Below are positions 51,952-60,700 of a stretch of DNA of 64,000 nt, in pieces (position 1 is the stretch's first letter; every line of letters begins with the position of its first letter). The notes below the pieces were generated by a model that did not search any database, was not told where the DNA came from, and saw only the letters and a program-made list of their open reading frames with translations. A program made the translations under genes and the position numbers. Source of the DNA: Hymenobacter cellulosivorans (lineage in GTDB: Bacteria; Bacteroidota; Bacteroidia; Cytophagales; Hymenobacteraceae); assembly GCF_022919135.1 (NCBI RefSeq), contig NZ_CP095049.1, positions 4,406,501-4,470,500 on the forward strand, read 5' to 3'.

Positions 51952-52686
51952 TTAGGCGATAAGTCTGACCATAGCAAAATCGTCGGTTGGTTTGAGCCCA
52001 TAAAGATGCTCCAGCTTCTTCAATTTCAAGCTAAGCATTTCTTTGCTATCGGCATTCTCTTTATCGACGAGCAAAAAATCAATAGGATTTATTTTATCCA
52101 CTGCAACTGCTTTTTTAACGGGCGCGAACATAAATATCCCATCCGTAGCAATGCTAACATCCTGCAGCGTAGTAAATACTATCTTCTGAGGCTGACTATC
52201 GTACCACACATCGAAGTTATCCTGTAAATGAAAGCCAAGGTAATCTGGTTTGTTGTCCTGATCAAATTCGGTAACCCTGCCATTAATGCTCACCAATCCA
52301 TCACCGATTACCAAGACAATTCCCTGCTCAGTTTTTCGGTCAAAAAGCATAATAATCAATGTAGTCAACAATTCATTGCGCTCAAGCATGAGCTGCTCTT
52401 TTGCAAGGTTCAGCTCGTTGAACAAACTGGCTACCACAGACTTTAGGTATATATCTATGTTGTTTGCCGTATCGGGCTGATATAATTCCTGATACCCCCT
52501 TTCTTTGGCAATCTTGCGCAGAATCTTACCAACTAAGGTAGAGACAAAGTAACTATCCGTTGCCATTGTACAGCCATCCATTACGGCGCACAAGATCTTA
52601 TCGGACCCGATATCCCCTACAAATACATAATCTTCGCAATGGTTCGTGTGGTATTCCCCTATTTGTAAAGCAGAGTATATTTTCAT
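51952..52686 (-). CDS. PP2C-like serine/threonine phosphatase domain protein, low GC
   Basis: This 244-aa soluble protein follows the PP2C motif order. YHTNHCEDYVFVG is the first Asp motif and CAVMDGCTMATDSY the DG motif. IVLVIGDGLVSINGRVTEFD comes in the centre, ATDGIFMF is the (S/T)DG motif, and the closing TDDFAMVRLIA is the DD motif. These are the metal-binding Asp positions of PPM phosphatases. The gene is markedly A+T-rich compared with thyA, the cupin or the MMPL gene. No kinase or regulator partner is adjacent. Transfer from elsewhere is likely; the substrate is unknown. Confidence 0.75.
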   Translation of the reverse strand: MKIYSALQIGEYHTNHCEDYVFVGDIGSDKILCAVMDGCTMATDSYFVSTLVGKILRKIAKERGYQELYQPDTANNIDIYLKSVVASLFNELNLAKEQLMLERNELLTTLIIMLFDRKTEQGIVLVIGDGLVSINGRVTEFDQDNKPDYLGFHLQDNFDVWYDSQPQKIVFTTLQDVSIATDGIFMFAPVKKAVAVDKINPIDFLLVDKENADSKEMLSLKLKKLEHLYGLKPTDDFAMVRLIA

Positions 52687-52691
52687 TTAAG

Positions 52692-52699
52692 CAAAGGTA
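52692..52699 (-). promoter_or_regulatory. -7 box before the PP2C-like gene
   Basis: TACCTTTG on the minus strand lies 6 bp before the ATG, so the mRNA would be nearly leaderless. A TTTAG about 19 nt further upstream could serve as the -33 element. Confidence 0.45.
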
Positions 52700-52797
52700 T
52701 ATTTTATCTTCGACAGGGCTAAATAGCATAGGGTAGCAGAAGAAGTTTTTGCTTTCAAATAATCCAAGAGTTGAAAATTCAGATTAAATACAAAACA

Positions 52798-52829
52798 AAA
52801 AAAAGCCGCCTTCTCAGGCGGCTTTTTTT
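52798..52829 (-). terminator. intrinsic terminator after the small Cys/Lys protein
   Basis: A perfect 13-bp inverted repeat (52798-52810 and 52817-52829, 6-nt loop) with T tracts on both sides. Confidence 0.88.
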
Positions 52830-52849
52830 AAACAAACTCAAGAAGCGTC

Positions 52850-53071
52850 TTACAGCGACTTAGCAACCGGCGTCACGGCGGCGGGGGTATTCTCGGCGGG
52901 CTTTACCGAAGCCGTTTTACCGCCTTTTTTCATGCAGCAGCTGGCCGTGCCTTTCTCGGCCATGGAGCAGGATTTCGCGCTTTTCTTGCCTTTCTTGTCG
53001 TCTTTGCCCTCGTGGGCGGAAGCGGTACCGACAAAGGCCAGCAGGGTCAGGGCGAGCAGGACGTTTTTCAT
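52850..53071 (-). CDS. small exported Lys/Cys-rich protein
   Basis: This 73-aa precursor has a signal peptide (MKNVLLALTLLAFVGTASA). The mature part is Lys-rich with KSCSMAEKGTASCCMKKGG, three cysteines in a tight set, and an Ala/Pro/Val tail. It could bind metal or form disulfides; no family recognised. The start at 53071 is chosen for the signal peptide; the frame is open 29 codons further. Divergent from the MMPL gene. Confidence 0.75.
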   Translation of the reverse strand: MKNVLLALTLLAFVGTASAHEGKDDKKGKKSAKSCSMAEKGTASCCMKKGGKTASVKPAENTPAAVTPVAKSL

Positions 53072-53229
53072 GGGTAGATATCTTAAGAAGTGAGGAAACA
53101 AAAGCCGGCGGGGCGTGGTTGGCTCCCTGGTGCCTCTAAAGTACAAAAGCGGCGGCATAGTTCGACGCTGCCGGAGGCTGCTTTTTTGTCTGTTTGCCCC
53201 GGCCCGCTGCCGGGGCCCTAGCTCCCCGA

Positions 53230-55530
53230 ATGCCGCTTCGCAAACTCAGTTACCTTACCCTGCTGTTGCTGTCTCTGCTGACGGCCGTCAGCATCTATTT
53301 CGTGGCTCAGCTGCGGTTCAACTACAATTTCAACGACTTCTACCCGGCTGGCGACCCGGACCTGGCCTACTACGAGCAGTACTCGGCCCGCTTCGGCAAC
53401 GACAACGACTATGTGCTGCTGGGCCTGGAAGCGCCGCCGGGCCGCTCGGTGTTTGAGCCGCAGTTCCTAACCAAAGTCGATTCGCTGACGCGCTTTATTC
53501 AGCAGCGGCGGCACGTGGTGCACGTTACCTCCCCGACCAACGCTACCAACCCCGTGGTAGAAGGCTTTGGCGTGTTCAACGTGCCCTACCTGCACCCCGC
53601 TGAACCCGCCCGCCGCGCCCAGGACTCGACGCTGATCTACCGCACGCCGGGCCTGGTCGACAACCTGATTGCGCGCGATGCCCGGTCGGTGACCCTCCTG
53701 TTTCAGACTACGCCCAACCTGAGCAAGCCGCCCGGCGACTCCCTGCTGGCAGCCGTGCGCACGGAGTTAGCCCGCCAGGGCATTGCTGACGAGCAGTACC
53801 ACCTGGCCGGCAAAATGGTGGCCCAGTCGGTGTTCGTCGACCGGCTGCAGTGGGAGCTGGTCGTGTTTATGAGCTTATCGGTAGTGCTGGTCACGGTGCT
53901 GCTCTGGTTTACGTTCCGGACCTGGTGGGGCGTGGTCTTGCCGCTGGTGGTAGTGCTGGGCGCCATTATCTGGGGCCTGGGCCTGATGAGTGCCTGCGGG
54001 GTCAGCATCGATTTGATGACGGCGTTGCTGCCCATCATGCTCTTCGTAGTGGGCATGTCCGATACGATTCACATCATCACGCGCTATAGCACCGAGCTGG
54101 GCTACGGGGCCAGCAAGAAGGATTCGTTGCTGATTGCGCTGAAGGAGTCGGGCTTCGGCTCGGGCTTGTCGGCCCTGACGACCAGCATCGGCTTCTTCAC
54201 CCTGATGACCAGCACCATCCGGCCGATTTACAACTTCGGCCTCTTTACCGGCATTGCCGTGCTGCTCACGTTTATCTTGTCGTTTACGCTGCTGCCGGCC
54301 ATGCTCGTGCTCCTGCGCAAGCCCCAGCTGCGGGTGCCGCGGGCGGAAGGCCACAGCTGGGACGGCGTGCTGGGCCGGATGTTCCGCACCGTCTTGGCTC
54401 ACCGGCGGCTGGTAGTCGGCCTGAGCGCCCTGATTCTGATTGGGTCGGTGGCCTCGGCTTCCCGCATCCGCATCAACTCGGCTCTGCTGGATGATTTGTC
54501 GAAAAACGACCCAGTGAAGCTGGATTTCGCCTTTTTTGAGAAGAACTTCGCCGGCGTGCGGCCCTTTGAGCTGGCCCTGGACCCGGCGCCTGGGCGCACC
54601 ATCTATGACTTGCAGGTGCTGCGCGAAACCGAGGAAATCGAGCAGTACTTGCAGAAAACCTACGGCCTGAACTTCGTGGCCTCGCCCGTGACCCTCATCA
54701 AATCGGTGCGCAAAGCCCTGAATGGCGGCCTGCTCGAAGAGTACCGCCTGCCGGCTTCCGAAACAGAGCTGGCCGGGCTGGTGCGCAAGGTGAAGCTGTT
54801 TCGCAAGAAGCCCGAGTTTCGGGCCCTGGTGCTGCCCGACGCCTCCGAGGGCCGCCTTACCGGCCGCATGCCCGACGTGGGCAGCATCCGGGCCGACGCC
54901 CTGAATGCCGATTTGCGCCGGTTTCTGCAACAGAATATTGACCCGAAGATCCTGCAAACCCGCCTGACGGGCTCGGCCAACCTGATTGACAAAAACAACG
55001 AAAACCTCACGCTCAACATGATTACGGGCATGAGCATCGACATTGTGATGGTCACGCTCATCGTGCTGCTGCTCTTCCGCAGCCTGCGCATGACCATCGT
55101 GGTGCTGATTCCCAACCTGGTCCCGATTCTGATTGTGGCCGGCGTCATGGGCCTGGCCGGCGTGAGTATGAAAGTCAGCACCAGCATCATCTTCACCATT
55201 GCCTTCGGTATTGCCGTCGACGACACGATTCACTTCATCAGCAAGCTCAAGCTCACCCTGTTGCAGGAGCCCAGTTTGTTTAAAGCCGTGCGCAAGACCT
55301 ACCTGATGGCCGGCAAGGCGGTTATCGTGACTTCCCTGATTCTGGTCGGCGGCTTCAGCACGCTTATCTTCTCCTCTTTCGACGGCACGTTCTACGTGGG
55401 CCTGCTCATCGGCCTGACCCTGCTCTTCGGCGTAGTGGCCGAGCTGACCTTGCTGCCCATCCTCATCCTGTATTTCTACAAGCACAAGCCCAAGGAAATC
55501 CGCCAGCCCGTGCCCATGCTCACGGAATAG
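53230..55530 (+). CDS. MMPL/RND-superfamily exporter
   Basis: This 766-aa inner-membrane protein has 12 predicted helices in two halves. Each half carries an MMPL domain with a periplasmic loop. Helix 4 shows MLFVVGMSDTIHIITRYSTE and helix 10 GIAVDDTIHFISKLK, the paired Asp motif used for proton coupling. The first periplasmic loop starts RFNYNFNDFYPAGDPD. Hydrophobic molecules (lipids, hopanoids or drugs) are typical cargo, but none is indicated. ATG 53230 is preferred to a 12-codon upstream extension. No adaptor gene is next to it. Confidence 0.92.
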   Translation: MPLRKLSYLTLLLLSLLTAVSIYFVAQLRFNYNFNDFYPAGDPDLAYYEQYSARFGNDNDYVLLGLEAPPGRSVFEPQFLTKVDSLTRFIQQRRHVVHVTSPTNATNPVVEGFGVFNVPYLHPAEPARRAQDSTLIYRTPGLVDNLIARDARSVTLLFQTTPNLSKPPGDSLLAAVRTELARQGIADEQYHLAGKMVAQSVFVDRLQWELVVFMSLSVVLVTVLLWFTFRTWWGVVLPLVVVLGAIIWGLGLMSACGVSIDLMTALLPIMLFVVGMSDTIHIITRYSTELGYGASKKDSLLIALKESGFGSGLSALTTSIGFFTLMTSTIRPIYNFGLFTGIAVLLTFILSFTLLPAMLVLLRKPQLRVPRAEGHSWDGVLGRMFRTVLAHRRLVVGLSALILIGSVASASRIRINSALLDDLSKNDPVKLDFAFFEKNFAGVRPFELALDPAPGRTIYDLQVLRETEEIEQYLQKTYGLNFVASPVTLIKSVRKALNGGLLEEYRLPASETELAGLVRKVKLFRKKPEFRALVLPDASEGRLTGRMPDVGSIRADALNADLRRFLQQNIDPKILQTRLTGSANLIDKNNENLTLNMITGMSIDIVMVTLIVLLLFRSLRMTIVVLIPNLVPILIVAGVMGLAGVSMKVSTSIIFTIAFGIAVDDTIHFISKLKLTLLQEPSLFKAVRKTYLMAGKAVIVTSLILVGGFSTLIFSSFDGTFYVGLLIGLTLLFGVVAELTLLPILILYFYKHKPKEIRQPVPMLTE

Positions 55531-55569
55531 GGTTTACGGTGCAACTTATCAGTCCTTGCGGGGAGGCCC

Positions 55570-55735
55570 GACGAAGCCATCCGTCCTCTGAAAGGTACCG
55601 AGCCTTCTCAAGTGAAAAGCCCTTTATTCCAGTTGGAGTAAAGGGCTTTCTGGTAAAAGGCTGTGCCTACCTGCGCAGAGGACGGATTGCCCCCGCTTGA
55701 TGCGTGGAATGTCATTCTTCCTCGCGATGACAACG
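55570..55735. mobile_element. MITE-like repeat, copy B
   Basis: The core GACGAAGCCATCCGTCC (55570-55586) is identical to copy A at 28555. ATCCGTCCTCTG is repeated in inverted form at 55676-55687. A short internal hairpin (55616-55626 and 55639-55649) with AAAGGGCTTT is shared with copy A. The right flank (55709-55735) resembles GTCATxGCGAGG-type dispersed repeats. Noncoding. Confidence 0.65.
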
Positions 55736-55819
55736 CGCAAGGGCTTTTCGAGGCAAGACTACAGGTTGGCTACGATTAGGTTCCTTTGTGACTCCAAGCG
55801 TCAGCTTATCCTCTAGTCT

Positions 55820-56269
55820 ATGGCCTTTATCCGACTGCCCCACTCCTTTGCCAAGCGCCGAATGCTGTATACCGGAGGCCGTTTTTTGTACGGCGTTTTG
55901 GGCTTTGTGCTGGTGGTGCTAGTGTTTCGGTGGATGATGGGCGACGACCGGGTGCAGGTCACTACCGCTACGGCCCTGTCCGGCCGGGTCACCAAGTGTG
56001 ATGTAAACCGCCAGCACTATTACTGGTACCTCGACGACAAGCCCGTGCGCTACGACCTCTGGTCCTTCACGGCCGGCGACTCAGCCACCCAGCGGATGCA
56101 GGACCAGATTCTGGCCCGGAACAAGGATAATATCTATTACTACAACACGCTGGCGTACTACATCAAAAAGGGGGATGAGCTGCAAAAAGCCGCCAATTCT
56201 CCCCTCTTGACCCTGCGGCGCGGCAACCAGCTGACCACCTGGACCTGCGCCCCGGATACGGCCAAGTAA
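55820..56269 (+). CDS. single-pass membrane protein of unknown function
   Basis: This 149-aa protein has a basic N-terminus (MAFIRLPHSFAKRRMLYTGG). One membrane segment lies at about residues 24-41 (LYGVLGFVLVVLVFRWM). An extracytoplasmic domain of about 100 residues follows, with Tyr-rich YYWYLDDKPVRYDLW and NKDNIYYYNTLAYYIKKGDE. No family recognised. Confidence 0.72.
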   Translation: MAFIRLPHSFAKRRMLYTGGRFLYGVLGFVLVVLVFRWMMGDDRVQVTTATALSGRVTKCDVNRQHYYWYLDDKPVRYDLWSFTAGDSATQRMQDQILARNKDNIYYYNTLAYYIKKGDELQKAANSPLLTLRRGNQLTTWTCAPDTAK

Positions 56270-56441
56270 AGCGACTGATCCGGCCGCTGTCAAGCCGTGC
56301 CCTTGCGGTTCGGCGGGGGTGAAATTCGCGGGTGACCCGGTTTTTTCTCCCACCTTGCATGGCCCGCGGCCCCTGCCGACTACTTGTTGCTTACCAATGG
56401 CCGGGGGCCACGTATTACAGCTCCTACCACCTTTCTGCCCT

Positions 56442-57032
56442 ATGACGATTCGCTTGCTTGCCCTCCTACTGTTTGTCAGCCTGACCACCCACGCCCAAAC
56501 TCCGGAAACGGCTCCCGCCACCGCCCAGCCTGACCCCTTAACGCCCTTGATTAAGGAGCGGGAAACGCTGATCCGCCAGTACGAAGAGGCTAACGCCCAG
56601 CGCAATGCCTTTCTGGCTAACAAACCCTCCAAAAAAGACTTGGAGGAAGTCGTGGACGCCCTAAAAGGCATTGTCCGCAAGGACACCGAAATTGTGAAGG
56701 CCCTGAAGGAATCCTCTATTCGGCGCACGGCAACCATCGTGGCCGAGAAGACCCAGGCCGAGCGCCAGGCCACCGTAGCCCGCGGCGACCAGTCGATGAC
56801 CCGGGAGCGGTTTTACGATCTGGAAAACCAGATTCAGAACCTGCAAATTCGGGACAAGCAGCGCGAGAAAAAGCTGCTGGATGCCCAAGCCGCCGCTACC
56901 GAAGCCGAGGAAGCCCGCACGAGCCGGGAGCTGATTGCCGCTGGCCTGGCCGGGCTGAGCATTCTGCTGCTGTGGTACATTTTCAAGCTGCGCGGCCAAG
57001 CACGCCCCGCCCGCCGCCCGGCCCGGCGGTAG
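56442..57032 (+). CDS. exported coiled-coil protein with C-terminal membrane anchor
   Basis: This 196-aa protein has a signal peptide (MTIRLLALLLFVSLTTHAQ), then a charged coiled coil (about 40-165, for example IKERETLIRQYEEANAQRNA and YDLENQIQNLQIRDKQREKK). A C-terminal membrane helix (LIAAGLAGLSILLLWYIFKL) and a basic tail follow. The start is ATG 56442; the longer frame upstream is noncoding. Function unknown; the topology suggests a periplasmic spacer. Confidence 0.75.
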   Translation: MTIRLLALLLFVSLTTHAQTPETAPATAQPDPLTPLIKERETLIRQYEEANAQRNAFLANKPSKKDLEEVVDALKGIVRKDTEIVKALKESSIRRTATIVAEKTQAERQATVARGDQSMTRERFYDLENQIQNLQIRDKQREKKLLDAQAAATEAEEARTSRELIAAGLAGLSILLLWYIFKLRGQARPARRPARR

Positions 57033-57115
57033 AACGGGCCCTGTTTTCGTTCCGAACGTCTTGTCTCGCTTGGGCTCGACATGACGTTCTTTTGCTCTTT
57101 GCCTACCCTAACACC

Positions 57116-57466
57116 ATGCTCATTCCGGCCGCCCACTACCTGACTTACGCGGAGGCGGTGCAGCTCTATAACGAGCTGCTGGCGCTGGAAATAAATGCCT
57201 TGGTCAAAACCTGCGGGCCTCCCTCCTTTCCCTTCGGCGACGGAATCTGGTACCAATTGCTTATCGAGGAAACCGACGCGGCGGCGGCCCGGGAAACGGT
57301 AGAGCAGTTTGAGGCCGGACGGGCTGCGGTGGCCGTGCTGCGCTGCCCCCGCTGCGGCAGCCCCGACACCGGGCCGCTGGCGAGGCGCAGCCTCTGGCAA
57401 CGCCTCTACTACGCCGGCACGACGCTGTACGGCTGCGCCGACTGCGGCCGAAATTTCGCTGCCTAA
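57116..57466 (+). CDS. DUF2007-like protein with zinc ribbon
   Basis: This 116-aa protein has an N-terminal signal-transducing-type fold (YLTYAEAVQLYNELLALEIN, IWYQLLIEETDAAAARETVE). A C-terminal zinc ribbon has its first pair in VLRCPRCGSPDT and its second in YGCADCGRNF. The two CxxC pairs should bind one zinc. Function unknown. The start at 57116 is chosen from the domain boundary. Confidence 0.75.
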   Translation: MLIPAAHYLTYAEAVQLYNELLALEINALVKTCGPPSFPFGDGIWYQLLIEETDAAAARETVEQFEAGRAAVAVLRCPRCGSPDTGPLARRSLWQRLYYAGTTLYGCADCGRNFAA

Positions 57467-57612
57467 TCATTCTATTCCTCTCTAGTGTAGAATCTTACCT
57501 ATAATCAACCAGAGTAAACCAAGACTTTTAGGGCGTTGGGTAGTTATTGAAACACGGTAATTGTCCGGATTATCCGTCTATTTCCTTCGAACAACTTCTT
57601 TCAACCCTCTCA

Positions 57613-58476
57613 ATGGCTGACCACACCACTTCTGCCCCCGCTAAAACCTTCGCCCTCGGTGGCGACCTGACCGTTAACCGCATGGGCTATGGCGCCATGC
57701 GCATCACCGGCGACGGTATCTGGGGCCCACCCCAGGACCACGCCGAATCCATCCGGGTGCTGCAGCGCGCCGTCGAGCTGGGCATCAACTTCATCGACAC
57801 GGCCGACAGCTACGGTCCCAACGTGTCGGAGGAGCTGATTGCCGAGGCCTTGCACCCCTACGCATCGGGCCTGATTATCGGCACCAAGGGCGGCCTGCTA
57901 CGCACCGGCCCCAACCAGTGGCCTATCGACTCCAGCCCCGAGCACCTCAAGGAGGCCCTGGAAGGCAGCCTGCAGCGCCTCAAACTAGATAAAATTGACC
58001 TCTACCAGCTGCACCGCGTCGACCCGAACGTGCCGTTTGAGAAAACCCTGGAATTCCTGCAACAGGCCCAGGAAGACGGTCTGATCAAGCACATTGGCTT
58101 GTCGGAAGTGACCGTGGAGCAGATTCAGCAGGCCCAGCAGTACGTGAAAGTGGTGTCGGTGCAGAATATGTACAGCGTCGACAACCGCAAGTGGGAAGCC
58201 GAGCTGGAATTCTGCGAGCAAAACGGTCTGGCCTTTATTCCGTGGTACCCACTGGCCGGCGGCAACGAGCAGGCCCTGAGCAAGCTCACCCAGATTGGCG
58301 AGAAGCACGGCGTAAGCAAGCAGCAAGTGGCCCTGAGCTGGCTGCTGCACCGCTCGCCCAACATCCTGCTCATTCCGGGCACCTCCAAAGTGAAGCACCT
58401 GGAGGAAAACGTGAAGGCGGCCGACGTGCAGCTCTCAGCCGAGGACATGGCCGAGCTCGACAACTTCGGCAGCTAA
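57613..58476 (+). CDS. aldo/keto reductase
   Basis: This 287-aa NADPH-dependent TIM-barrel oxidoreductase has the Asp and Tyr catalytic pair in FIDTADSYGPNVSEELIAEA and the Lys in LIIGTKGGLLR. The active His is in KIDLYQLHRVDPNVPFEK. The cofactor motif at the end is NILLIPGTSKVKHLEENVK. The start is ATG 57613 (MADHTTSAPAKTF); 22 upstream codons are excluded. Substrate not deducible. A hairpin follows the stop. Confidence 0.93.
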   Translation: MADHTTSAPAKTFALGGDLTVNRMGYGAMRITGDGIWGPPQDHAESIRVLQRAVELGINFIDTADSYGPNVSEELIAEALHPYASGLIIGTKGGLLRTGPNQWPIDSSPEHLKEALEGSLQRLKLDKIDLYQLHRVDPNVPFEKTLEFLQQAQEDGLIKHIGLSEVTVEQIQQAQQYVKVVSVQNMYSVDNRKWEAELEFCEQNGLAFIPWYPLAGGNEQALSKLTQIGEKHGVSKQQVALSWLLHRSPNILLIPGTSKVKHLEENVKAADVQLSAEDMAELDNFGS

Positions 58477-58531
58477 CAGCGGCCAATACAGGCTTATCCG
58501 GCGGCGTAAGCCAACCCTAGCCCCATTCCGG

Positions 58532-58566
58532 CCCGTAGGAAGTGCTCCAGTAGTGCTTCCTACGGG
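58532..58566 (+). terminator. terminator after the aldo/keto reductase
   Basis: 11-bp arms (58532-58542 and 58556-58566) around a 13-nt loop, followed by a T-rich stretch, 55 bp after the stop. Confidence 0.6.
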
Positions 58567-58627
58567 TCGGATTTCTTTTGCCGCTACCCGGCTGGAAGCA
58601 CCTATCCGCTTTTTTTATCTGCTTGTT

Positions 58628-59131
58628 ATGATGCCTTCTTTTCTTAGCCTCGGCCTGGCCCTGGCCGCCACGCTGGCGGCTCACGGAGTGAGTGCCCAAC
58701 CGGCCGCTCCGGCCCCGAAATACGTCAAGACCCCGACGGGCTTTCTGCTGGTACTGCGGCAGGGCGACAACGTGCTGCAGGAATTGGAGCAGCTGGCCAC
58801 GCGGGAAAAAATTCCTGGGGCCAGCCTTACCGGCCTGGGCTTCGTGCATCCCACCTTCGGGTTTTGGAACCAGCAAACGAAAACCTACGACCCCAAATCC
58901 TTCCGCGACACGGAGCTGGCCAGCCTTACCGGCAGCATTGCCTGGAAAGACAACAAGCCGGCCCTGCACCTGCACGGCGTAGTTACCGACAAAGCCTTCG
59001 CGGCCTACGGCGGCCATATCCTGGCCCTGGAAGTGAGCACCGGCTCGGTCGAAGTGACCGTGACGGTGCACCCGCAGCGGCTGATCCGGGAAGTCGACGA
59101 GCGGAACGGGGCAACGGTGATGAGCTGGTAA
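58628..59131 (+). CDS. exported PPC-domain (DUF296) protein
   Basis: This 167-aa protein has a signal peptide (MMPSFLSLGLALAATLAAHG) and a PPC (DUF296) domain. Visible motifs are PTGFLLVLRQGDNVLQELEQ, KIPGASLTGLGFVHPTFGFW, ELASLTGSIAWKDNKPALHL and AYGGHILALEVSTGSVEVTV. In plants the domain accompanies AT-hooks; bacterial stand-alone forms are trimers of unknown function. A signal peptide on a PPC protein is uncommon. ATG at 58628 or 58631. Confidence 0.85.
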   Translation: MMPSFLSLGLALAATLAAHGVSAQPAAPAPKYVKTPTGFLLVLRQGDNVLQELEQLATREKIPGASLTGLGFVHPTFGFWNQQTKTYDPKSFRDTELASLTGSIAWKDNKPALHLHGVVTDKAFAAYGGHILALEVSTGSVEVTVTVHPQRLIREVDERNGATVMSW

Positions 59132-59197
59132 GCAGCGCTGTCAGCTCATTTTGCGTAGAAACCAGCTAGCTCTTTTATTCTACTAGCCCCCTTCACC

Positions 59198-59626
59198 ATG
59201 CCGTCACGCCCCGACTTACAGCGCTTCGTATCTGCTCAAGCCTCCGACTACGCCACGGCGCTGGCCGAAATCAAGGCCGGGCGCAAGCGTAGCCACTGGA
59301 TGTGGTACATTTTTCCCCAAATCCAGGGCTTGGGCTTTAGCGAAACCTCGCGCTTTTACGCCATTCAGGACCGGACCGAAGCTGCGGCCTACCTGGCGCA
59401 CCCAATGCTAGGCCCGCGCCTGGTCGAAATTAGCCGGGCCTTGCTGGAGCTGCCGGGCTCCGACGCCACCCGCATCTTCGGCAGCCCCGACGACGTGAAG
59501 CTCAAGTCCAGCATGACGCTCTTCGCCGCCCTCGACCATGCCGACCCGGTTTTTCAGCAGGTACTGGCTACGTTTTTCGGCGGTACCCCGGATTCCAAAA
59601 CCCTGCAGTTGCTGGGCCCGGCTTAG
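59198..59626 (+). CDS. DUF1810 family protein
   Basis: This 142-aa soluble protein has the DUF1810 pattern: RFVSAQASDYATALAEIKAG, KRSHWMWYIFPQIQGLGFSE, YLAHPMLGPRLVEISRALLE, IFGSPDDVKLKSSMTLFAAL and GTPDSKTLQLL. The family is thought to be related to ADP-ribose-binding calpastatin-like folds, but no activity is established. Its stop overlaps by 4 bp the stop of the convergent hydrolase. Confidence 0.93.
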   Translation: MPSRPDLQRFVSAQASDYATALAEIKAGRKRSHWMWYIFPQIQGLGFSETSRFYAIQDRTEAAAYLAHPMLGPRLVEISRALLELPGSDATRIFGSPDDVKLKSSMTLFAALDHADPVFQQVLATFFGGTPDSKTLQLLGPA

Positions 59627-60558
59627 CGGCCGGCCACCGCGCGGCGCCGCCACAGCAGCCAGCTTCCCACTGCTGCCACGGCCAAGGCCGCCGCTATTGC
59701 CGCCACGGGTTTGGCCTGCGTTGGGGCCGGCTGCCGGGCATGCTGGGCAATATCCTCGTCGCGGAACAGTTGGCGACGCAGGGTGGCCAGAATCAGGCGG
59801 GCGGCTTCGGCGGGCTGGTCCCACTGCGGGAAGTGGCCGCAGTTTGCAAACCAGTACAGGCGGGCATCGGGAAATTTGGCCAACGCTCGCTCGGCCTGCT
59901 CGGGCAAGCACACCCGGTCTTGCCGGCCCCAGCCGATAACGAGCGGGGCGGTAATACTGCCGGCCGGGGCTGGCGGTTGCACCTGGCCGTGGGCCAGGGC
60001 ATCGAGCAGTTCGTCGAAAACCGGCGTGTGGGCCATTGAGTACATTTCGTTCTGGGCGTGCTCGGCGGCCAGGGCCCAGGGCCGGGCCGAAAACTGGGGC
60101 AGCAGGGCCGTGCGGCCCAGGGCCGAGTCCATCAGGGCGGGCATAATGGGCTGCAGGGCCGTCACCAGCTGTTGCGAAACGGCCACCGAATGGTAGAAAA
60201 ACGGCACCTCCCACCCGGCCCAGAACCCGCCCGGGTCCAGGGACACGACGGCCCCGAGTACGCCCCCGCGCCGGGCCAGCTCCAGCACCAGCCGGGCCCC
60301 CATCGAGCTACCGACGGCGTCGATACCCAGCAGGTTGTGCTCGGTCAGGAAGTCAGTCAGCGCATCGGCCAGGGTGGCAATAGTGTGCGGACCAGCTAAA
60401 GGCGGCGAGGCCCCGTGGCCGGGCAAGTCGACGGCCACAACGTCGTGTTCGGCGGCCAGCGCGTGCAGGATGGGGTTCCAGGAGCGCCAGCTCCCGCCGA
60501 TACCGTGAACCAAAAGAAGAGCTGGGCCGGAACCTTGCCGGATGTAGTGCAGTGCCAT
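59623..60558 (-). CDS. alpha/beta hydrolase with C-terminal membrane anchor
   Basis: This 311-aa protein has the alpha/beta-hydrolase triad: LLVHGIGGSWRSWNPILHAL (oxyanion loop), nucleophile Ser in VGSSMGARLVLELA, Asp in IGWGRQDRVC and His in NCGHFPQWDQP. A C-terminal membrane helix (about 285-303, VAAIAAALAVAAVGSWLLW) ends in Arg residues. It probably hydrolyses an ester. The anchor is an unusual addition. Confidence 0.9.
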   Translation of the reverse strand: MALHYIRQGSGPALLLVHGIGGSWRSWNPILHALAAEHDVVAVDLPGHGASPPLAGPHTIATLADALTDFLTEHNLLGIDAVGSSMGARLVLELARRGGVLGAVVSLDPGGFWAGWEVPFFYHSVAVSQQLVTALQPIMPALMDSALGRTALLPQFSARPWALAAEHAQNEMYSMAHTPVFDELLDALAHGQVQPPAPAGSITAPLVIGWGRQDRVCLPEQAERALAKFPDARLYWFANCGHFPQWDQPAEAARLILATLRRQLFRDEDIAQHARQPAPTQAKPVAAIAAALAVAAVGSWLLWRRRAVAGR

Positions 60559-60670
60559 AGCTGGGCGCGGAAAAACGCCCGGCGGAGGCGGCGGGCGGTG
60601 GAGAAGGAGCGCATAAGCGCATACGCCCCCGCTTCGGCAGAGTTAGCCGGCCTTCCCCAACTATTGGGCG

Positions 60671-60678
60671 TAGCTTTG
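60671..60678 (+). promoter_or_regulatory. -7 box before the gene at 60701
   Basis: TAGCTTTG (TAnnTTTG consensus) lies 23 bp before the ATG at 60701. Confidence 0.45.
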
Positions 60679-60700
60679 CTGCTTACCCCGGCCGCGCCCC

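Noticed and set aside
53875..55485. 536-aa open frame on the minus strand inside the MMPL gene
   Set aside because: It is antisense to a clear 12-helix exporter and has His/Gln/Gly-rich composition without domains; a by-product of high GC and codon bias.
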